A DNA stretch of 64,000 bases from SP197 sp965242595 (GTDB taxonomy: Bacteria > Pseudomonadota > Alphaproteobacteria > SP197). This document shows, piece after piece, positions 43,794 through 52,259 of the stretch (positions within the stretch are counted from its first letter, which is position 1; each line of letters opens with the position of its first letter). Location: NCBI GenBank assembly GCA_965242595.1, contig OZ251464.1, forward strand, positions 868,001 through 932,000. The letters are read 5' to 3'. The notes beneath the pieces were generated by a model. It was given only the letters and a program-made list of their open reading frames with translations, was not told where the DNA came from and did not search any database. Made by a program: the position numbers and the translations under genes.

Positions 43794-45488
43794 TCAGTCC
43801 GCCAGGCGGTTGGCGGCGGCGGTGACGGCGAGCAGGCTGGCCTGGACGATGTTGGGGTGGACGCCGACGCCGAACACCGTGCGCCCGTCGCCGTTGCGGG
43901 CCTCGACATAGGCGGCGGCGGCGGCGGCGCTGCCCTGGCCGATGGCGTGCTCGCGATAGTCGATCACGGTCAGCGCCAGGCCGGTTTCCGCCGCCAGCGC
44001 CTGGATATAGGCATCGATGGGGCCGTTGCCCACGCCGTGGATCTCCCTGGTTTCGCCATCGATGGCGATGGTGGCCGTCATGCGCCGCAGCTCGCTGGCA
44101 TGGGCGTCGGGCCGGGTGCGGTAGGAGACGAAGGCGAGGCGCCCGCCCGGTTCCACATAGGTGGCGTAGAAAGCGCGGCGGATGTCCTCGCTGGCGAGTT
44201 CGGCCTCGCTGTCGTCGGTCTGGCGCTGGACCACGGCGCTGAAATCGATCTGCAGGCGCCGGGGCAGGACAAAGCCGTGGTCCTGCTCCATGATCCAGGC
44301 CACCCCGCCCTTGCCGGACTGGCTGTTGACGCGGATGATCGCCTCGTAGGAACGGCCCACATCCTGGGGGTCCATCGGCAGATAGGGCACCTGCCAGAGG
44401 TCGGAATTGGCGGCCTCCATCGCCTTCATGCCCTTGTTGATGGCGTCCTGATGGCTGCCGGAGAAGGCGGTGAAGACCAGATCGCCGGCATAGGGGTGGC
44501 GGGGGTGGACCGGCAGGCGGTTGCAGTGTTCGGCGACGGCGATCAGCGTGTTGATGTCGGAGAGGTCGAGGCCGGGATCGACCCCCTGGGTCATCAGATT
44601 CAGCGCCAGCGTGACCAGATCGACATTGCCGGTGCGCTCGCCATTGCCGAACAGGGTGCCTTCGATGCGGTCGGCGCCCGCCATGCAGGCGAGCTCGGCC
44701 GCCGCCACCGCCGTGCCGCGATCATTGTGGGGATGCAGCGACAGCACGATGGCCTCGCGGTTGCGGATGTGGCGGGTGAACCATTCGATCTGGTCGGCAT
44801 AGACGTTGGGCGTCGCCATCTCTACCGTCGCCGGCAGGTTGAAGATCGCCGGGTCCGCCGCGCTGGGCTGCCACACCTCCATCACCGCCTCGCACACCTC
44901 CACCGCATAATCGAGCTCGGTGGCGGTGAAGCTCTCGGGGCTGTATTGGAAACGCCAGCGCGGGCCGGGCCGGGCCAGCGCCAGTTCGCGCACCAGGCGG
45001 GCGCCGTCGGTGGCGATGCGCTTGACGCCTTCGCGGTCGCTGGCGAACACCACCCGCCGTTGCAGGGCGGAGGTGGAGTTGTAGAGATGGACGATGGCCC
45101 CGGGCGCGCCTTCCAGCGCATCGAAGGTGCGGCGGATAAGCTCGCCCCTGGCCTGGGTCAGCACCTGGATGGTGACGTCTTCGGGAACCAGGTCGTTTTC
45201 GATCAGGGTGCGGCAGAACTCGAAATCGGTGCGGCTGGCGGCGGGGAAGCCGACCTCGATTTCCTTGAAGCCCATGGCCACCAGGGTTTCGAACATGCGC
45301 CGCTTGCGTTCCGGCCCCATCGGCTCGATCAGCGCCTGGTTGCCGTCGCGCAGATCGACGCTGCACCACAGCGGCGCCTTCTCGATCGTTTTGCCGGGCC
45401 AGCTGCGGTCTGCCAGGGCGATGGGCGGAAACGGCCGATAGCGGCGGAAAGGCATGGTTTTCGGGCTGGCGGGGGCGGGCTGTGTCAT
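43794..45488 (-). CDS. leuA: 2-isopropylmalate synthase (long form)
   Basis: 564 residues from the ATG at 45488; the length and the MPFRRYRPFPPIALADRSWP start mark the longer LeuA type. It condenses acetyl-CoA with 2-oxoisovalerate, the first committed step of leucine synthesis. The HMGL-like barrel shows DLRDGNQALIEP with metal and substrate residues and SLHPHNDRGTAVAA with the HxH metal site. The C-terminal regulatory domain, where leucine inhibits, ends in GVHPNIVQASLLAV. The other leucine genes (leuCDB) are 5 kb away on the other strand. The gene diverges from tgt across 264 bases. Confidence 0.96.
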   Translation of the reverse strand: MTQPAPASPKTMPFRRYRPFPPIALADRSWPGKTIEKAPLWCSVDLRDGNQALIEPMGPERKRRMFETLVAMGFKEIEVGFPAASRTDFEFCRTLIENDLVPEDVTIQVLTQARGELIRRTFDALEGAPGAIVHLYNSTSALQRRVVFASDREGVKRIATDGARLVRELALARPGPRWRFQYSPESFTATELDYAVEVCEAVMEVWQPSAADPAIFNLPATVEMATPNVYADQIEWFTRHIRNREAIVLSLHPHNDRGTAVAAAELACMAGADRIEGTLFGNGERTGNVDLVTLALNLMTQGVDPGLDLSDINTLIAVAEHCNRLPVHPRHPYAGDLVFTAFSGSHQDAINKGMKAMEAANSDLWQVPYLPMDPQDVGRSYEAIIRVNSQSGKGGVAWIMEQDHGFVLPRRLQIDFSAVVQRQTDDSEAELASEDIRRAFYATYVEPGGRLAFVSYRTRPDAHASELRRMTATIAIDGETREIHGVGNGPIDAYIQALAAETGLALTVIDYREHAIGQGSAAAAAAYVEARNGDGRTVFGVGVHPNIVQASLLAVTAAANRLAD

Positions 45489-45752
45489 GGTTCGCATCCG
45501 TGGGCGTGCCGTCGCCAGCCTGCATCGCCACGCGCCGCCGCCGCGCCCGGGGCGGGCGGAGCGGACAGGGCCTCTGGGGGCGTGGCGGTCAAGGGCATGG
45601 GAACGACGAGGAAGGTGGAAGGGAGCGCGCGAAAGTGGCGGCGCCCCACGCTGCGGACATGGTCCGGCGAGGCGCCCGCTCAGCCTGGCGGTAGAGCCAG
45701 GTTCCTTGTCCCGTCGGCGTTCATGGCCGCCCCGTAAGGGAGAAGGGCGGCG
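45489..45752. promoter_or_regulatory. Divergent leuA/tgt intergenic region with a hairpin
   Basis: No convincing gene. It should hold both promoters. A perfect 6-base stem (CCTGGC 45684-45689, GCCAGG 45696-45701) lies on the leuA leader side. A short minus-strand frame beginning at 45724 crosses it but has only two Leu codons, so a leucine attenuator is not supported. AAGGGAGAAGGG before 45753 is the tgt ribosome site. Confidence 0.45.
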
Positions 45753-46892
45753 ATGTCAAGCTCTCGTTCCGGCTTCTCCTGGACCTGTCTGGCGCGAGAT
45801 GGCGCCGCCAGGGCGGGCCTGCTCGCCACCGCCCATGGCCAGGTTGCCACCCCGGCCTTCATGCCGGTGGCGACGGCGGCGACGGTCAAGGGCATCACGG
45901 CCGGCCAGGTGCGGGAGGCGGGCGCCGGCATCGTGCTTGCCAACACCTATCACCTGATGCTGCGCCCCGGCGCCGGAGCCATCGCCCGCCTGGGGGGGCT
46001 GCACCGCTTCATGGACTGGCCGGGGCCGATTCTGACCGACAGCGGCGGCTTTCAGCTGCTATCGCTGAAGGGGCTGGCGCGGGTGGACGAGGAGGGCGCC
46101 ACCTTTCGCAGCCATATCGACGGCAGCCGCCACCGGCTGACGCCGGAGGACGCGGTGGCGATCCAGCACGACCTGGACAGCACCGTTGCCATGGTGCTGG
46201 ACGAATGCACCGAGCACCCGGCCGGCAGAGCCAGGGCGGGGGCCTCGATGGAGCGTTCCATGCGCTGGGCGGCGCGCTGCAAGGGCGCCTTTCGCCCCCG
46301 CCGGGGCTATGGCCTGTTCGGCATCGTGCAGGGCGGGGTGTTCGACGACCTGCGGCGCGCATCGGCCGAGGCGCTGGTCGCCATCGGCTTCGACGGCTAT
46401 GGGCTGGGCGGGCTGGCGGTGGGCGAGGGCCAGGCGGAGATGTTCCGCGTGCTGGACGCCACCCTGCCGGCCCTGCCCCGGGAGCGGGTGCGTTATCTGA
46501 TGGGCGTGGGCCGGCCGGACGACATGGTGGGGGCGGTGGCGCGCGGCATCGACATGTTCGATTGCGTGCTGCCGACGCGAAGCGGGCGCCACGGCCATGC
46601 CTTCACCCGCCACGGACGGGTGAACCTGCGCAACGCTCGCTGGCGCGACCATGCCGGTCCGCTGGACGAAGGCTGTCGCTGCCCAACCTGCCGGCGCTAT
46701 GGCCTGGCCTATCTCCACCACCTGTTCCGCTGCGGCGAGCTGCTGGGGCCGGTGCTGGCGACGCTGCACAACCTTGCTTTCTATCAGTGGCTGATGGCCG
46801 CGATGAGGGAGGCCATCGCCGCCGGACGCTTCCACGCCTGGCAGGCGGATTTTCTGGCCGCCTATCGCGCCGGGGAGCGCGCGCGCTCGTAG
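45753..46892 (+). CDS. tgt: Queuine tRNA-ribosyltransferase
   Basis: 379 residues, normal for bacterial Tgt, which swaps G34 for preQ1 in tRNAs with GUN anticodons. The active-site segments are PILTDSGGFQLLSLKG, FGIVQGGVF, GLGGLAVGE and DMFDCVLPTR with the catalytic Asp; the zinc site is CRCPTCRRYGLAYLHHL. The start follows a strong AAGGGAGAAGGG. Its 3' end overlaps the opposing PhyH-family gene by 31 bases. LDECTEHP stands where many relatives have FDECTPYP, a small change. Confidence 0.96.
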   Translation: MSSSRSGFSWTCLARDGAARAGLLATAHGQVATPAFMPVATAATVKGITAGQVREAGAGIVLANTYHLMLRPGAGAIARLGGLHRFMDWPGPILTDSGGFQLLSLKGLARVDEEGATFRSHIDGSRHRLTPEDAVAIQHDLDSTVAMVLDECTEHPAGRARAGASMERSMRWAARCKGAFRPRRGYGLFGIVQGGVFDDLRRASAEALVAIGFDGYGLGGLAVGEGQAEMFRVLDATLPALPRERVRYLMGVGRPDDMVGAVARGIDMFDCVLPTRSGRHGHAFTRHGRVNLRNARWRDHAGPLDEGCRCPTCRRYGLAYLHHLFRCGELLGPVLATLHNLAFYQWLMAAMREAIAAGRFHAWQADFLAAYRAGERARS

Positions 46893-47839
46893 CCGGGACG
46901 GGCGAACCGGGCCCGATAGTCGTCGGTGGCGCCATAGCTGGAGAAGAGGCGGAAACCCAGCAGCTCCTTCATCTCGTCGCTCAGGGCGGCCTGGGCGGCG
47001 GGGGTCAGCGCCAGGGCGTGGTTCTGCAGCTGGCGGAATTGCGGCCCACAATAGGTGGCGCTGAGCCCGATGCGCGGATGCGCGCTGCGGTTGCACCCGG
47101 AAGCGTGCCAGATGCGCGCATCCCAGGCCACGATGCCGCCCGCCGCCACCTCGGCATCGACTGTGACTATCGGTGGCGACGGCGCCATGTTCGTCACCGG
47201 CGGCGGCATCCCACCATTCCCAGCCCCACCATTGCCAGCCCCGGGAGGACTGACGCCCCACAGGTGGCTGCCGGGGACTAGCTGTGTGCAACCGTTGGCG
47301 GCCTTGAAATCGGTCAGCGCCCACATGATGTTGATGGCGGCGGCCGGGTTGATCGGCACCTCCGGATCCGGCCCGCCGACAGGCCCGTTGGCCCGCGTCA
47401 CGTCGCCCGGCCGGCAGGGCGGCTGGTCCGGCCGGGCGGGCGCCGGCAGCCACCATTGGTCGGTGTGCAGCGCCATCGCCAGGTTACCGGGATCGATGGC
47501 ATGGGCGGTGAAGCCGGAAAGCTGGACGCGCCGGCCCAGCAGATGGCGCGCCAGGGCCAGGGCCAGCGGGTGGGCCACGAGATCGTCGAGGCCGCATTCG
47601 CCAGCGATCAGCAGCACCCAGCGGTCACCGTCGCGGGCCCGGTCTTCGCCGTCTGAGCCGTCTGGCCGTGCGGTGGCCTCGCACTCCTGCGCCGCCCGGT
47701 CGATGATGCGCCGCGCCCGCGCCAGCGCTTCGCTGCTCAGAACGTCCTCGGCGATGCAGAAGCCGAAACGGTCCAGGTCGGCGGCCAGGCCCTGCCTGTC
47801 ATGTGCCTTTCGCCTGCGGGGGGCCTCGTCCTTCACCAT
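46862..47839 (-). CDS. Phytanoyl-CoA dioxygenase (PhyH) family protein
   Basis: 325 residues from the ATG at 47839. The Fe(II)/2-oxoglutarate ligands are visible: His125 and Asp127 in ALHTDQWW, then the distal His in DARIWHASGCN, with an Arg (NRSAHPRIG) suited to 2-oxoglutarate. ANGCTQLVPGSHLWG is the usual PhyH stretch between them. Relatives hydroxylate lipids, amino acids or secondary metabolites; the substrate here is unknown. An insert after LWGVSPP is Gly/Asn/Pro-rich and comes from a 15-base direct repeat (47210-47239). No pathway partner is adjacent. The C-terminus overlaps tgt by 31 bases on the other strand. Confidence 0.88.
   Translation of the reverse strand: MVKDEAPRRRKAHDRQGLAADLDRFGFCIAEDVLSSEALARARRIIDRAAQECEATARPDGSDGEDRARDGDRWVLLIAGECGLDDLVAHPLALALARHLLGRRVQLSGFTAHAIDPGNLAMALHTDQWWLPAPARPDQPPCRPGDVTRANGPVGGPDPEVPINPAAAINIMWALTDFKAANGCTQLVPGSHLWGVSPPGAGNGGAGNGGMPPPVTNMAPSPPIVTVDAEVAAGGIVAWDARIWHASGCNRSAHPRIGLSATYCGPQFRQLQNHALALTPAAQAALSDEMKELLGFRLFSSYGATDDYRARFARPGYERARSPAR
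47210..47239 (-). repeat. 15-base direct repeat in the PhyH-family gene
   Basis: CCCACCATT-C/G-CCAGC occurs twice in tandem, encoding GAGNG-GAGNG on the minus strand. It looks like a slippage-type duplication in a surface loop. Confidence 0.7.
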
Positions 47840-48011
47840 GCCCTGACCATAGGCCGGCCGCCCCGTCCGGCGCAAGGATTTCGTACCGGGGTTTCGCGCC
47901 GGGCGGGCCGCTTGCCAACGGCCCGGCTTGGCCCTATACAACGCCCCCGCTGCGGCCCGGGGAATCCACAGGGGCGGAGCGTGACCCCGTGACCTGGAGG
48001 AGCGAGCGTCG

Positions 48012-48352
48012 ATGTCGCTGAAGATTCGTCTCTCCCGCATCGGCGCCAGGAAGCGCCCCGTTTATCGCATCGTGGTGGCCGATTCGCGGCACCGCGCGAT
48101 GGGCGGTTCGTGGAGCGCCTCGGCCTTTATCAGCCGCTGTTGCCGCCCGACCACCCCCAGCGGCTGGCCATGAATGCGGAGCGGGTGACATACTGGCTGG
48201 AGCGCGGCGCCAAACCCACCGACCGGGTGGCCGTTTTCCTGGGCAAGGCGGAGATCCTGCCGATGCCGCCGCGCACCAAGGGGATCGCCAAACAGAAGGC
48301 CCGCGAAGCCGAAGCGGCTGCCGGTGGCGACAGTGAAGGGAACGCCTCTTGA
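48012..48352 (+). CDS. rpsP: 30S ribosomal protein S16, frameshifted as read
   Basis: The ATG at 48012 opens MSLKIRLSRIGARKRPVYR and continues IVVADSRH, the universal S16 start. It then leaves the family pattern (RAMGGSW...). The expected continuation lies in the next frame: ERLGLYQPLLPPDHPQRLA, then NAERVTYWLERGAKPTDRV, to the stop at 48352. Inserting one C after CAC at about 48092 restores PRDGRFVERLG. S16 is essential for small-subunit assembly, so the missing base is more likely a sequence error in a C run than a real lesion. It leads the rpsP-rimM-trmD-rplS operon. Confidence 0.88.
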
Positions 48353-49022
48353 GGCTGGCCGCTTGCCGGCGCCCGCTGCGGCGGGGAAGGCGCCCCGGCA
48401 AAGCGGCGGCCCCGGCCCGGCCGGCCCATCGCGGCGCGGCAGCGGTGAGGCGCCGGCCGGCGCTCCGCTCCCGCTGCCGCGCCATGAAGGGGATGCGCCC
48501 GACGACTGGGTTTGCCTCGCCATCGTGGGCGCGCCCAAGGGGGTGGCGGGCGCCCTCTGGCTGACCTGTTTCAACCAGGAACCCGCCGCCATTGCCGCCT
48601 TCAACCCGCTGTTCGCCGGCAGAGGCGGGGCGCGGCTGGAGCTGCGGGTGATCGAGGCGCCGGTCCGTCCGCCCCATCTGGCCGGACGGGTGGTGGCGAA
48701 GATCGCCGGCATCGAGGATCGGAAGGCGGCGGCGGCCCTGGTCGGCACGCCACTGTTCGTGCCGCGCGCGCGGCTGGCCGCCCCCGCCGAGGACGAGTTC
48801 TATCGCCACGACCTGATCGGCCTGGCGGTGGAGAACCTGGCCGGACGGGCGTTGGGAAAGGTGAGCGATGTCCTCGACTACGGCGCCGGCGATGTGCTGG
48901 AGATCGCGCCGGGCGGCGGGCGGCCCACCATCCTGCTCCCTTTCACCCGCGACAACGTGCCCGTGGTGGACCTGGCCGGGCGGCGGATGGTTGCAGACCC
49001 GCCGCAGGGGGCGGTGCCATGA
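48324..49022 (+). CDS. rimM: Ribosome maturation factor RimM
   Basis: Up to 232 residues from a GTG at 48324 inside the end of rpsP. Family homology starts only near residue 60 (DDWVCLAIVGAPKGVAGALW). The core is clear: a first beta-barrel ending IAGIEDRKAAAALVGTPLFVPR, then DEFYRHDLIGLAVEN opening the PRC-barrel domain. It assists assembly of the 30S head with S19. The Pro/Ala/Gly-rich N-terminal 60 residues are unusual and the start is uncertain, since no ATG occurs in frame nearer the core. The stop overlaps the trmD start (ATGA). Confidence 0.88.
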   Translation: MATVKGTPLEAGRLPAPAAAGKAPRQSGGPGPAGPSRRGSGEAPAGAPLPLPRHEGDAPDDWVCLAIVGAPKGVAGALWLTCFNQEPAAIAAFNPLFAGRGGARLELRVIEAPVRPPHLAGRVVAKIAGIEDRKAAAALVGTPLFVPRARLAAPAEDEFYRHDLIGLAVENLAGRALGKVSDVLDYGAGDVLEIAPGGGRPTILLPFTRDNVPVVDLAGRRMVADPPQGAVP

Positions 49023-49768
49023 CCTCGCCATCCTGCGCCTGCCGGGATGCGCCCTGGCAGGCCACGGTGCTCTGCCTTTTCCCGCAGATGTTTCCCGGGC
49101 CGCTGGGCGCGTCGCTACCGGGAAAGGCGCTGGCCGCCGGGCGCTGGGCGCTGGAAACGGTGGACATCCGCGCCTTTGCGCGCGATAAGCACCGCAGCGT
49201 CGACGATGCGCCCTTCGGCGGCGGACCGGGCATGGTGATGCGGCCCGATGTGCTGGCGGCCGCCATCGATGCCAGCGCGCAGGGAGGCGAGGGGGAGGCG
49301 CTGATCTGCCTTTCGCCGCGCGGCAGCCTGCTGACCCAGGCGCGGGCGCGCGCCTTTTCCCGCCTGCGGCGCCTGGTGCTGGTCTGCGGCCGTTTCGAGG
49401 GCGTGGATCAGCGCGTGATCGAGGCGCGCGGGCTGGAGGAGGTCTCGATCGGCGATTATGTCTTGTCGGGCGGCGAAGTGGCGGCGATGGTGCTGATCGA
49501 CGCCTGTGTGCGCCTGCTGCCGGGGGTGGTGGGCACGGGCCACAGCCTGACCGAGGAGAGCTTCGAGGATGGCCTGCTGGAATATCCCCACTACACGCGG
49601 CCCAACCCCTGGGAGGGCCGGGAGGTGCCGGAGGCGCTGCTATCGGGCCATCACCGGCGGGTGCGCGAATGGCGCGCCGGCGAGGCGAGGCGCCTGACCC
49701 GCGAGCGCCGGCCCGACCTGTGGCAGAGTTATTGCGCCACCCCCCACGGGGCGGAACGAAGCGGATGA
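49019..49768 (+). CDS. trmD: tRNA (guanine37-N1)-methyltransferase
   Basis: 249 residues, normal for TrmD, which methylates G37 next to the anticodon to prevent +1 frameshifting. The trefoil-knot SAM site shows LVLVCGRFEGVDQRVIEA and SIGDYVLSGGEVAAMVLID. The N-terminal ATVLCLFPQMFPGPLG and DDAPFGGGPGMVMRPDVL are conserved, as is the target-binding end RPDLWQ. The ATG overlaps the rimM stop, fixing the start. Confidence 0.97.
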   Translation: MTSPSCACRDAPWQATVLCLFPQMFPGPLGASLPGKALAAGRWALETVDIRAFARDKHRSVDDAPFGGGPGMVMRPDVLAAAIDASAQGGEGEALICLSPRGSLLTQARARAFSRLRRLVLVCGRFEGVDQRVIEARGLEEVSIGDYVLSGGEVAAMVLIDACVRLLPGVVGTGHSLTEESFEDGLLEYPHYTRPNPWEGREVPEALLSGHHRRVREWRAGEARRLTRERRPDLWQSYCATPHGAERSG

Positions 49769-49802
49769 ACCGGCGCCCGGTTGGCGCCCCATGGAGACAG
49801 GG

Positions 49803-50186
49803 ATGAACATTCTCGAGACGATCGAACGCCAGCAGGTCGCGCGGCTGATGGAGGGCCGCGAATTCCCCGAATTCGCTCCCGGCGACACCGTGCGGGTGGC
49901 GGTGCGGGTGGTGGAAGGCAGCCGCGAGCGCATCCAGAACTTCGAAGGCGTGTGCATCGCGCGGCGCAATCGCGGCCTGAACTCGTCCTTCACGGTGCGC
50001 AAGATCTCCTATGGCGAAGGTGTGGAGCAGGTCTTCCAGCTCTACTCGCCACGCATTGCCTCCATTGCGGTGGTGCGGCGCGGCGCCGTGCGCCGGGCGA
50101 AGCTCTATTATCTGCGCGGGCGCACCGGCAAGGCGGCGCGCATCCCCCAGAAGATCGTCCACAAGGGCGGCGAGACCCGCGGCTAG
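49803..50186 (+). CDS. rplS: 50S ribosomal protein L19
   Basis: 127 residues. The start at 49803 has GGAGACAGGG upstream and opens MNILETIERQQVARLM. The conserved core EFAPGDTVRVAVRVVEGSRER, the QNFEGVCIARRNRGLNSSF stretch and RAKLYYLRGRTGKAARI are intact. L19 lies at the 30S-50S interface. It ends the rpsP-rimM-trmD-rplS set; leuC begins 46 bases later on the same strand, so read-through is possible. Confidence 0.97.
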   Translation: MNILETIERQQVARLMEGREFPEFAPGDTVRVAVRVVEGSRERIQNFEGVCIARRNRGLNSSFTVRKISYGEGVEQVFQLYSPRIASIAVVRRGAVRRAKLYYLRGRTGKAARIPQKIVHKGGETRG

Positions 50187-50232
50187 GGCCGGCGACGAAG
50201 GGCGCGGGCGGGAGGCGCCAGGGGAGGTGGAG

Positions 50233-51645
50233 ATGGCCGCGAGAACGCTCTACGACAAGATCTGGCAGGATCATGTGGTCGCCGACAATGGCGACGGCAC
50301 GGTCACCCTTTATATCGACCGCCATCTGGTCCACGAGGTCACCAGCCCCCAGGCCTTCGAAGGCCTGCGCCAGGCGGGCCGCAGGGTGCGCCGGCCCGGC
50401 GCGGCGCTGGCGGTGGCCGACCACAACGTGCCGACCACGGACCGCAGCGCCGGCATCGACGACGAGGAAAGCCGCATCCAGGTGGAGACGCTGGCCGCCA
50501 ATTGCGCCGAGTTCGGCATCGAGCTGTTCGACATGGCCGACCCGCGCCAGGGCATCGTCCATATCGTCGGCCCGGAACAGGGCCTCACCCAGCCCGGCAT
50601 GACCATCGTTTGCGGCGACAGCCACACCGCCACCCACGGCGCCTTCGGTGCGCTGGCCTTCGGCATCGGCACCTCCGAGGTGGAACATGTGCTGGCGACC
50701 CAGACTTTGGTGCAGCGGCCCTCGCGCAACATGCGGATCACGCTTGAAGGCCGGCTGGGCCTGGGCGTCGGCGCCAAGGATGTGGTGCTGGGGGCGATCG
50801 GCCACATCGGCACCGCCGGGGCCACCGGCCATGTGGTCGAATATGCCGGCGCGGCCATCCGCGCCCTTTCCATGGAGGGGCGCATGACGGTCTGCAACAT
50901 GTCGATCGAGGCGGGCGCGCGCGCCGGCCTGATCGCCCCCGACGACACCACCTTCGCCTATCTGAAGGGCCGCCCCGCCGCCCCCGCCGGGCGCGATTGG
51001 GATAAGGCCGTGGCGTGGTGGCGCACCCTGCCTTCCGATCCCGGCGCGTCTTATGACCGCGAAGTCGCGATCGATGCCTCCGCCATCGAGCCGCAGGTCA
51101 CCTGGGGCACCAGCCCGCAGGATGTGCTGCCCATCTCCGGGCGCATCCCCGATCCCGCTTCCGCCCCCGCCTCCCGCCGTGCCGCCATGGAGCGTGCGCT
51201 GGCCTATATGGGGCTTCGCCCGGGCACCCGGCTGCGCGATATCGCTATCGATCGCGTCTTCATCGGCTCTTGCACCAATGGCCGCATCGAAGATCTGCGC
51301 CAGGTTGCCGCTGTCGCCCGCGGGCGCCGGGTGGCGGAAGGCGTCCATGCCATGGTGGTCCCCGGTTCCGGCCTGGTGAAGCGCCAGGCCGAGCGGGAGG
51401 GCATCGACCGCATCCTGATCGATGCCGGTTTCGAATGGCGCCAGCCCGGCTGTTCCATGTGCCTTGCCATGAACGCCGACCGCCTCGCCCCGGGCGAGCG
51501 TTGCGCCTCCACCTCCAACCGCAATTTCGAAGGCCGCCAGGGGCGTGGCGGCCGCACCCATCTGATGAGCCCGGCCATGGCCGCCGCCGCCGCGCTGAAA
51601 GGCACGCTGGCCGATGTGCGCGACATTCGGGAGGCCGGGCGATGA
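50233..51645 (+). CDS. leuC: 3-isopropylmalate dehydratase large subunit
   Basis: 470 residues. The ATG at 50233 has AGGGGAGGTGG upstream. The three cysteines of the [4Fe-4S] cluster are seen in IGSCTNGRIEDLR and PGCSMCLAMN. The aconitase-family VCGDSHTATHGAFGALAFG and RCASTSNRNFEGRQGRGG are intact. With LeuD it isomerises 2-isopropylmalate to 3-isopropylmalate. Its stop overlaps the leuD ATG. Confidence 0.97.
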   Translation: MAARTLYDKIWQDHVVADNGDGTVTLYIDRHLVHEVTSPQAFEGLRQAGRRVRRPGAALAVADHNVPTTDRSAGIDDEESRIQVETLAANCAEFGIELFDMADPRQGIVHIVGPEQGLTQPGMTIVCGDSHTATHGAFGALAFGIGTSEVEHVLATQTLVQRPSRNMRITLEGRLGLGVGAKDVVLGAIGHIGTAGATGHVVEYAGAAIRALSMEGRMTVCNMSIEAGARAGLIAPDDTTFAYLKGRPAAPAGRDWDKAVAWWRTLPSDPGASYDREVAIDASAIEPQVTWGTSPQDVLPISGRIPDPASAPASRRAAMERALAYMGLRPGTRLRDIAIDRVFIGSCTNGRIEDLRQVAAVARGRRVAEGVHAMVVPGSGLVKRQAEREGIDRILIDAGFEWRQPGCSMCLAMNADRLAPGERCASTSNRNFEGRQGRGGRTHLMSPAMAAAAALKGTLADVRDIREAGR

Positions 51646-52259
51646 CGCCGTTCACCACCCTGGCCGGCATCGCGGCGCCGCTGGCGATGGCCAATGTCGA
51701 TACCGACATGATCGTGCCCAAGCAATATCTGAAAACCGTGCGCCGCACCGGGCTGGGCGCCGGCCTGTTCGCCGAGCTGCGCTTTCACGAGGACGGCAGC
51801 GAGAAGGCGGATTTCGTGCTGAACCGCGAACCCTGGCGCTGCGCCTCCATCCTGATCGCTGGCGAAAATTTCGGCTGCGGCTCCAGCCGCGAGCACGCCC
51901 CCTGGGCGCTGCTGGATTTCGGCATCCGCTGCATCCTCGCCCCCAGCTTCGCCGAGATCTTCTTCGCCAATTGCGCCAACAACGGCATCCTGGCGGTCGC
52001 GCTGCCCCCCGATCGGATCCACGCCCTGCAGCGCCGGGCAGAGGATGCCGCCGCCCGCTTCCAGGTCGATCTGGCCGCCCAGACCGTGGCGGTATCCAAC
52101 GGCCCCACCGTCGCCTTCCAGATCGAGGCCGAGCGCAAGCACCGCCTTCTGGCCGGCCTGGACGCCATCGCCCTGGGCCTGGCGCGGGAGGCCCGGATCG
52201 CCGCCTTCGAGGCGCGCATGGCGGCGGAACGCCCCTGGCTGGCGGCGCCACGGGCATGA
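51642..52259 (+). CDS. leuD: 3-isopropylmalate dehydratase small subunit
   Basis: 205 residues, the usual LeuD size. It starts MTPFTTLAGIAAPLAMANVDTDMIVPKQYL, with the VDTDMI substrate loop, and carries LIAGENFGCGSSREHAPWAL, the swivelling-domain signature, then GIRCILAPSFAEIFFANCANNGILAV. It completes the LeuCD enzyme. It overlaps leuC (ATGA) upstream and leuB (ATGA) downstream, so the three are translationally coupled. Confidence 0.97.
   Translation: MTPFTTLAGIAAPLAMANVDTDMIVPKQYLKTVRRTGLGAGLFAELRFHEDGSEKADFVLNREPWRCASILIAGENFGCGSSREHAPWALLDFGIRCILAPSFAEIFFANCANNGILAVALPPDRIHALQRRAEDAAARFQVDLAAQTVAVSNGPTVAFQIEAERKHRLLAGLDAIALGLAREARIAAFEARMAAERPWLAAPRA

Noticed and set aside
45489..45724. 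Leucine leader peptide and attenuator upstream of leuA
   Set aside because: The only small frame over the hairpin has two Leu codons, and no clear terminator with a U run follows.
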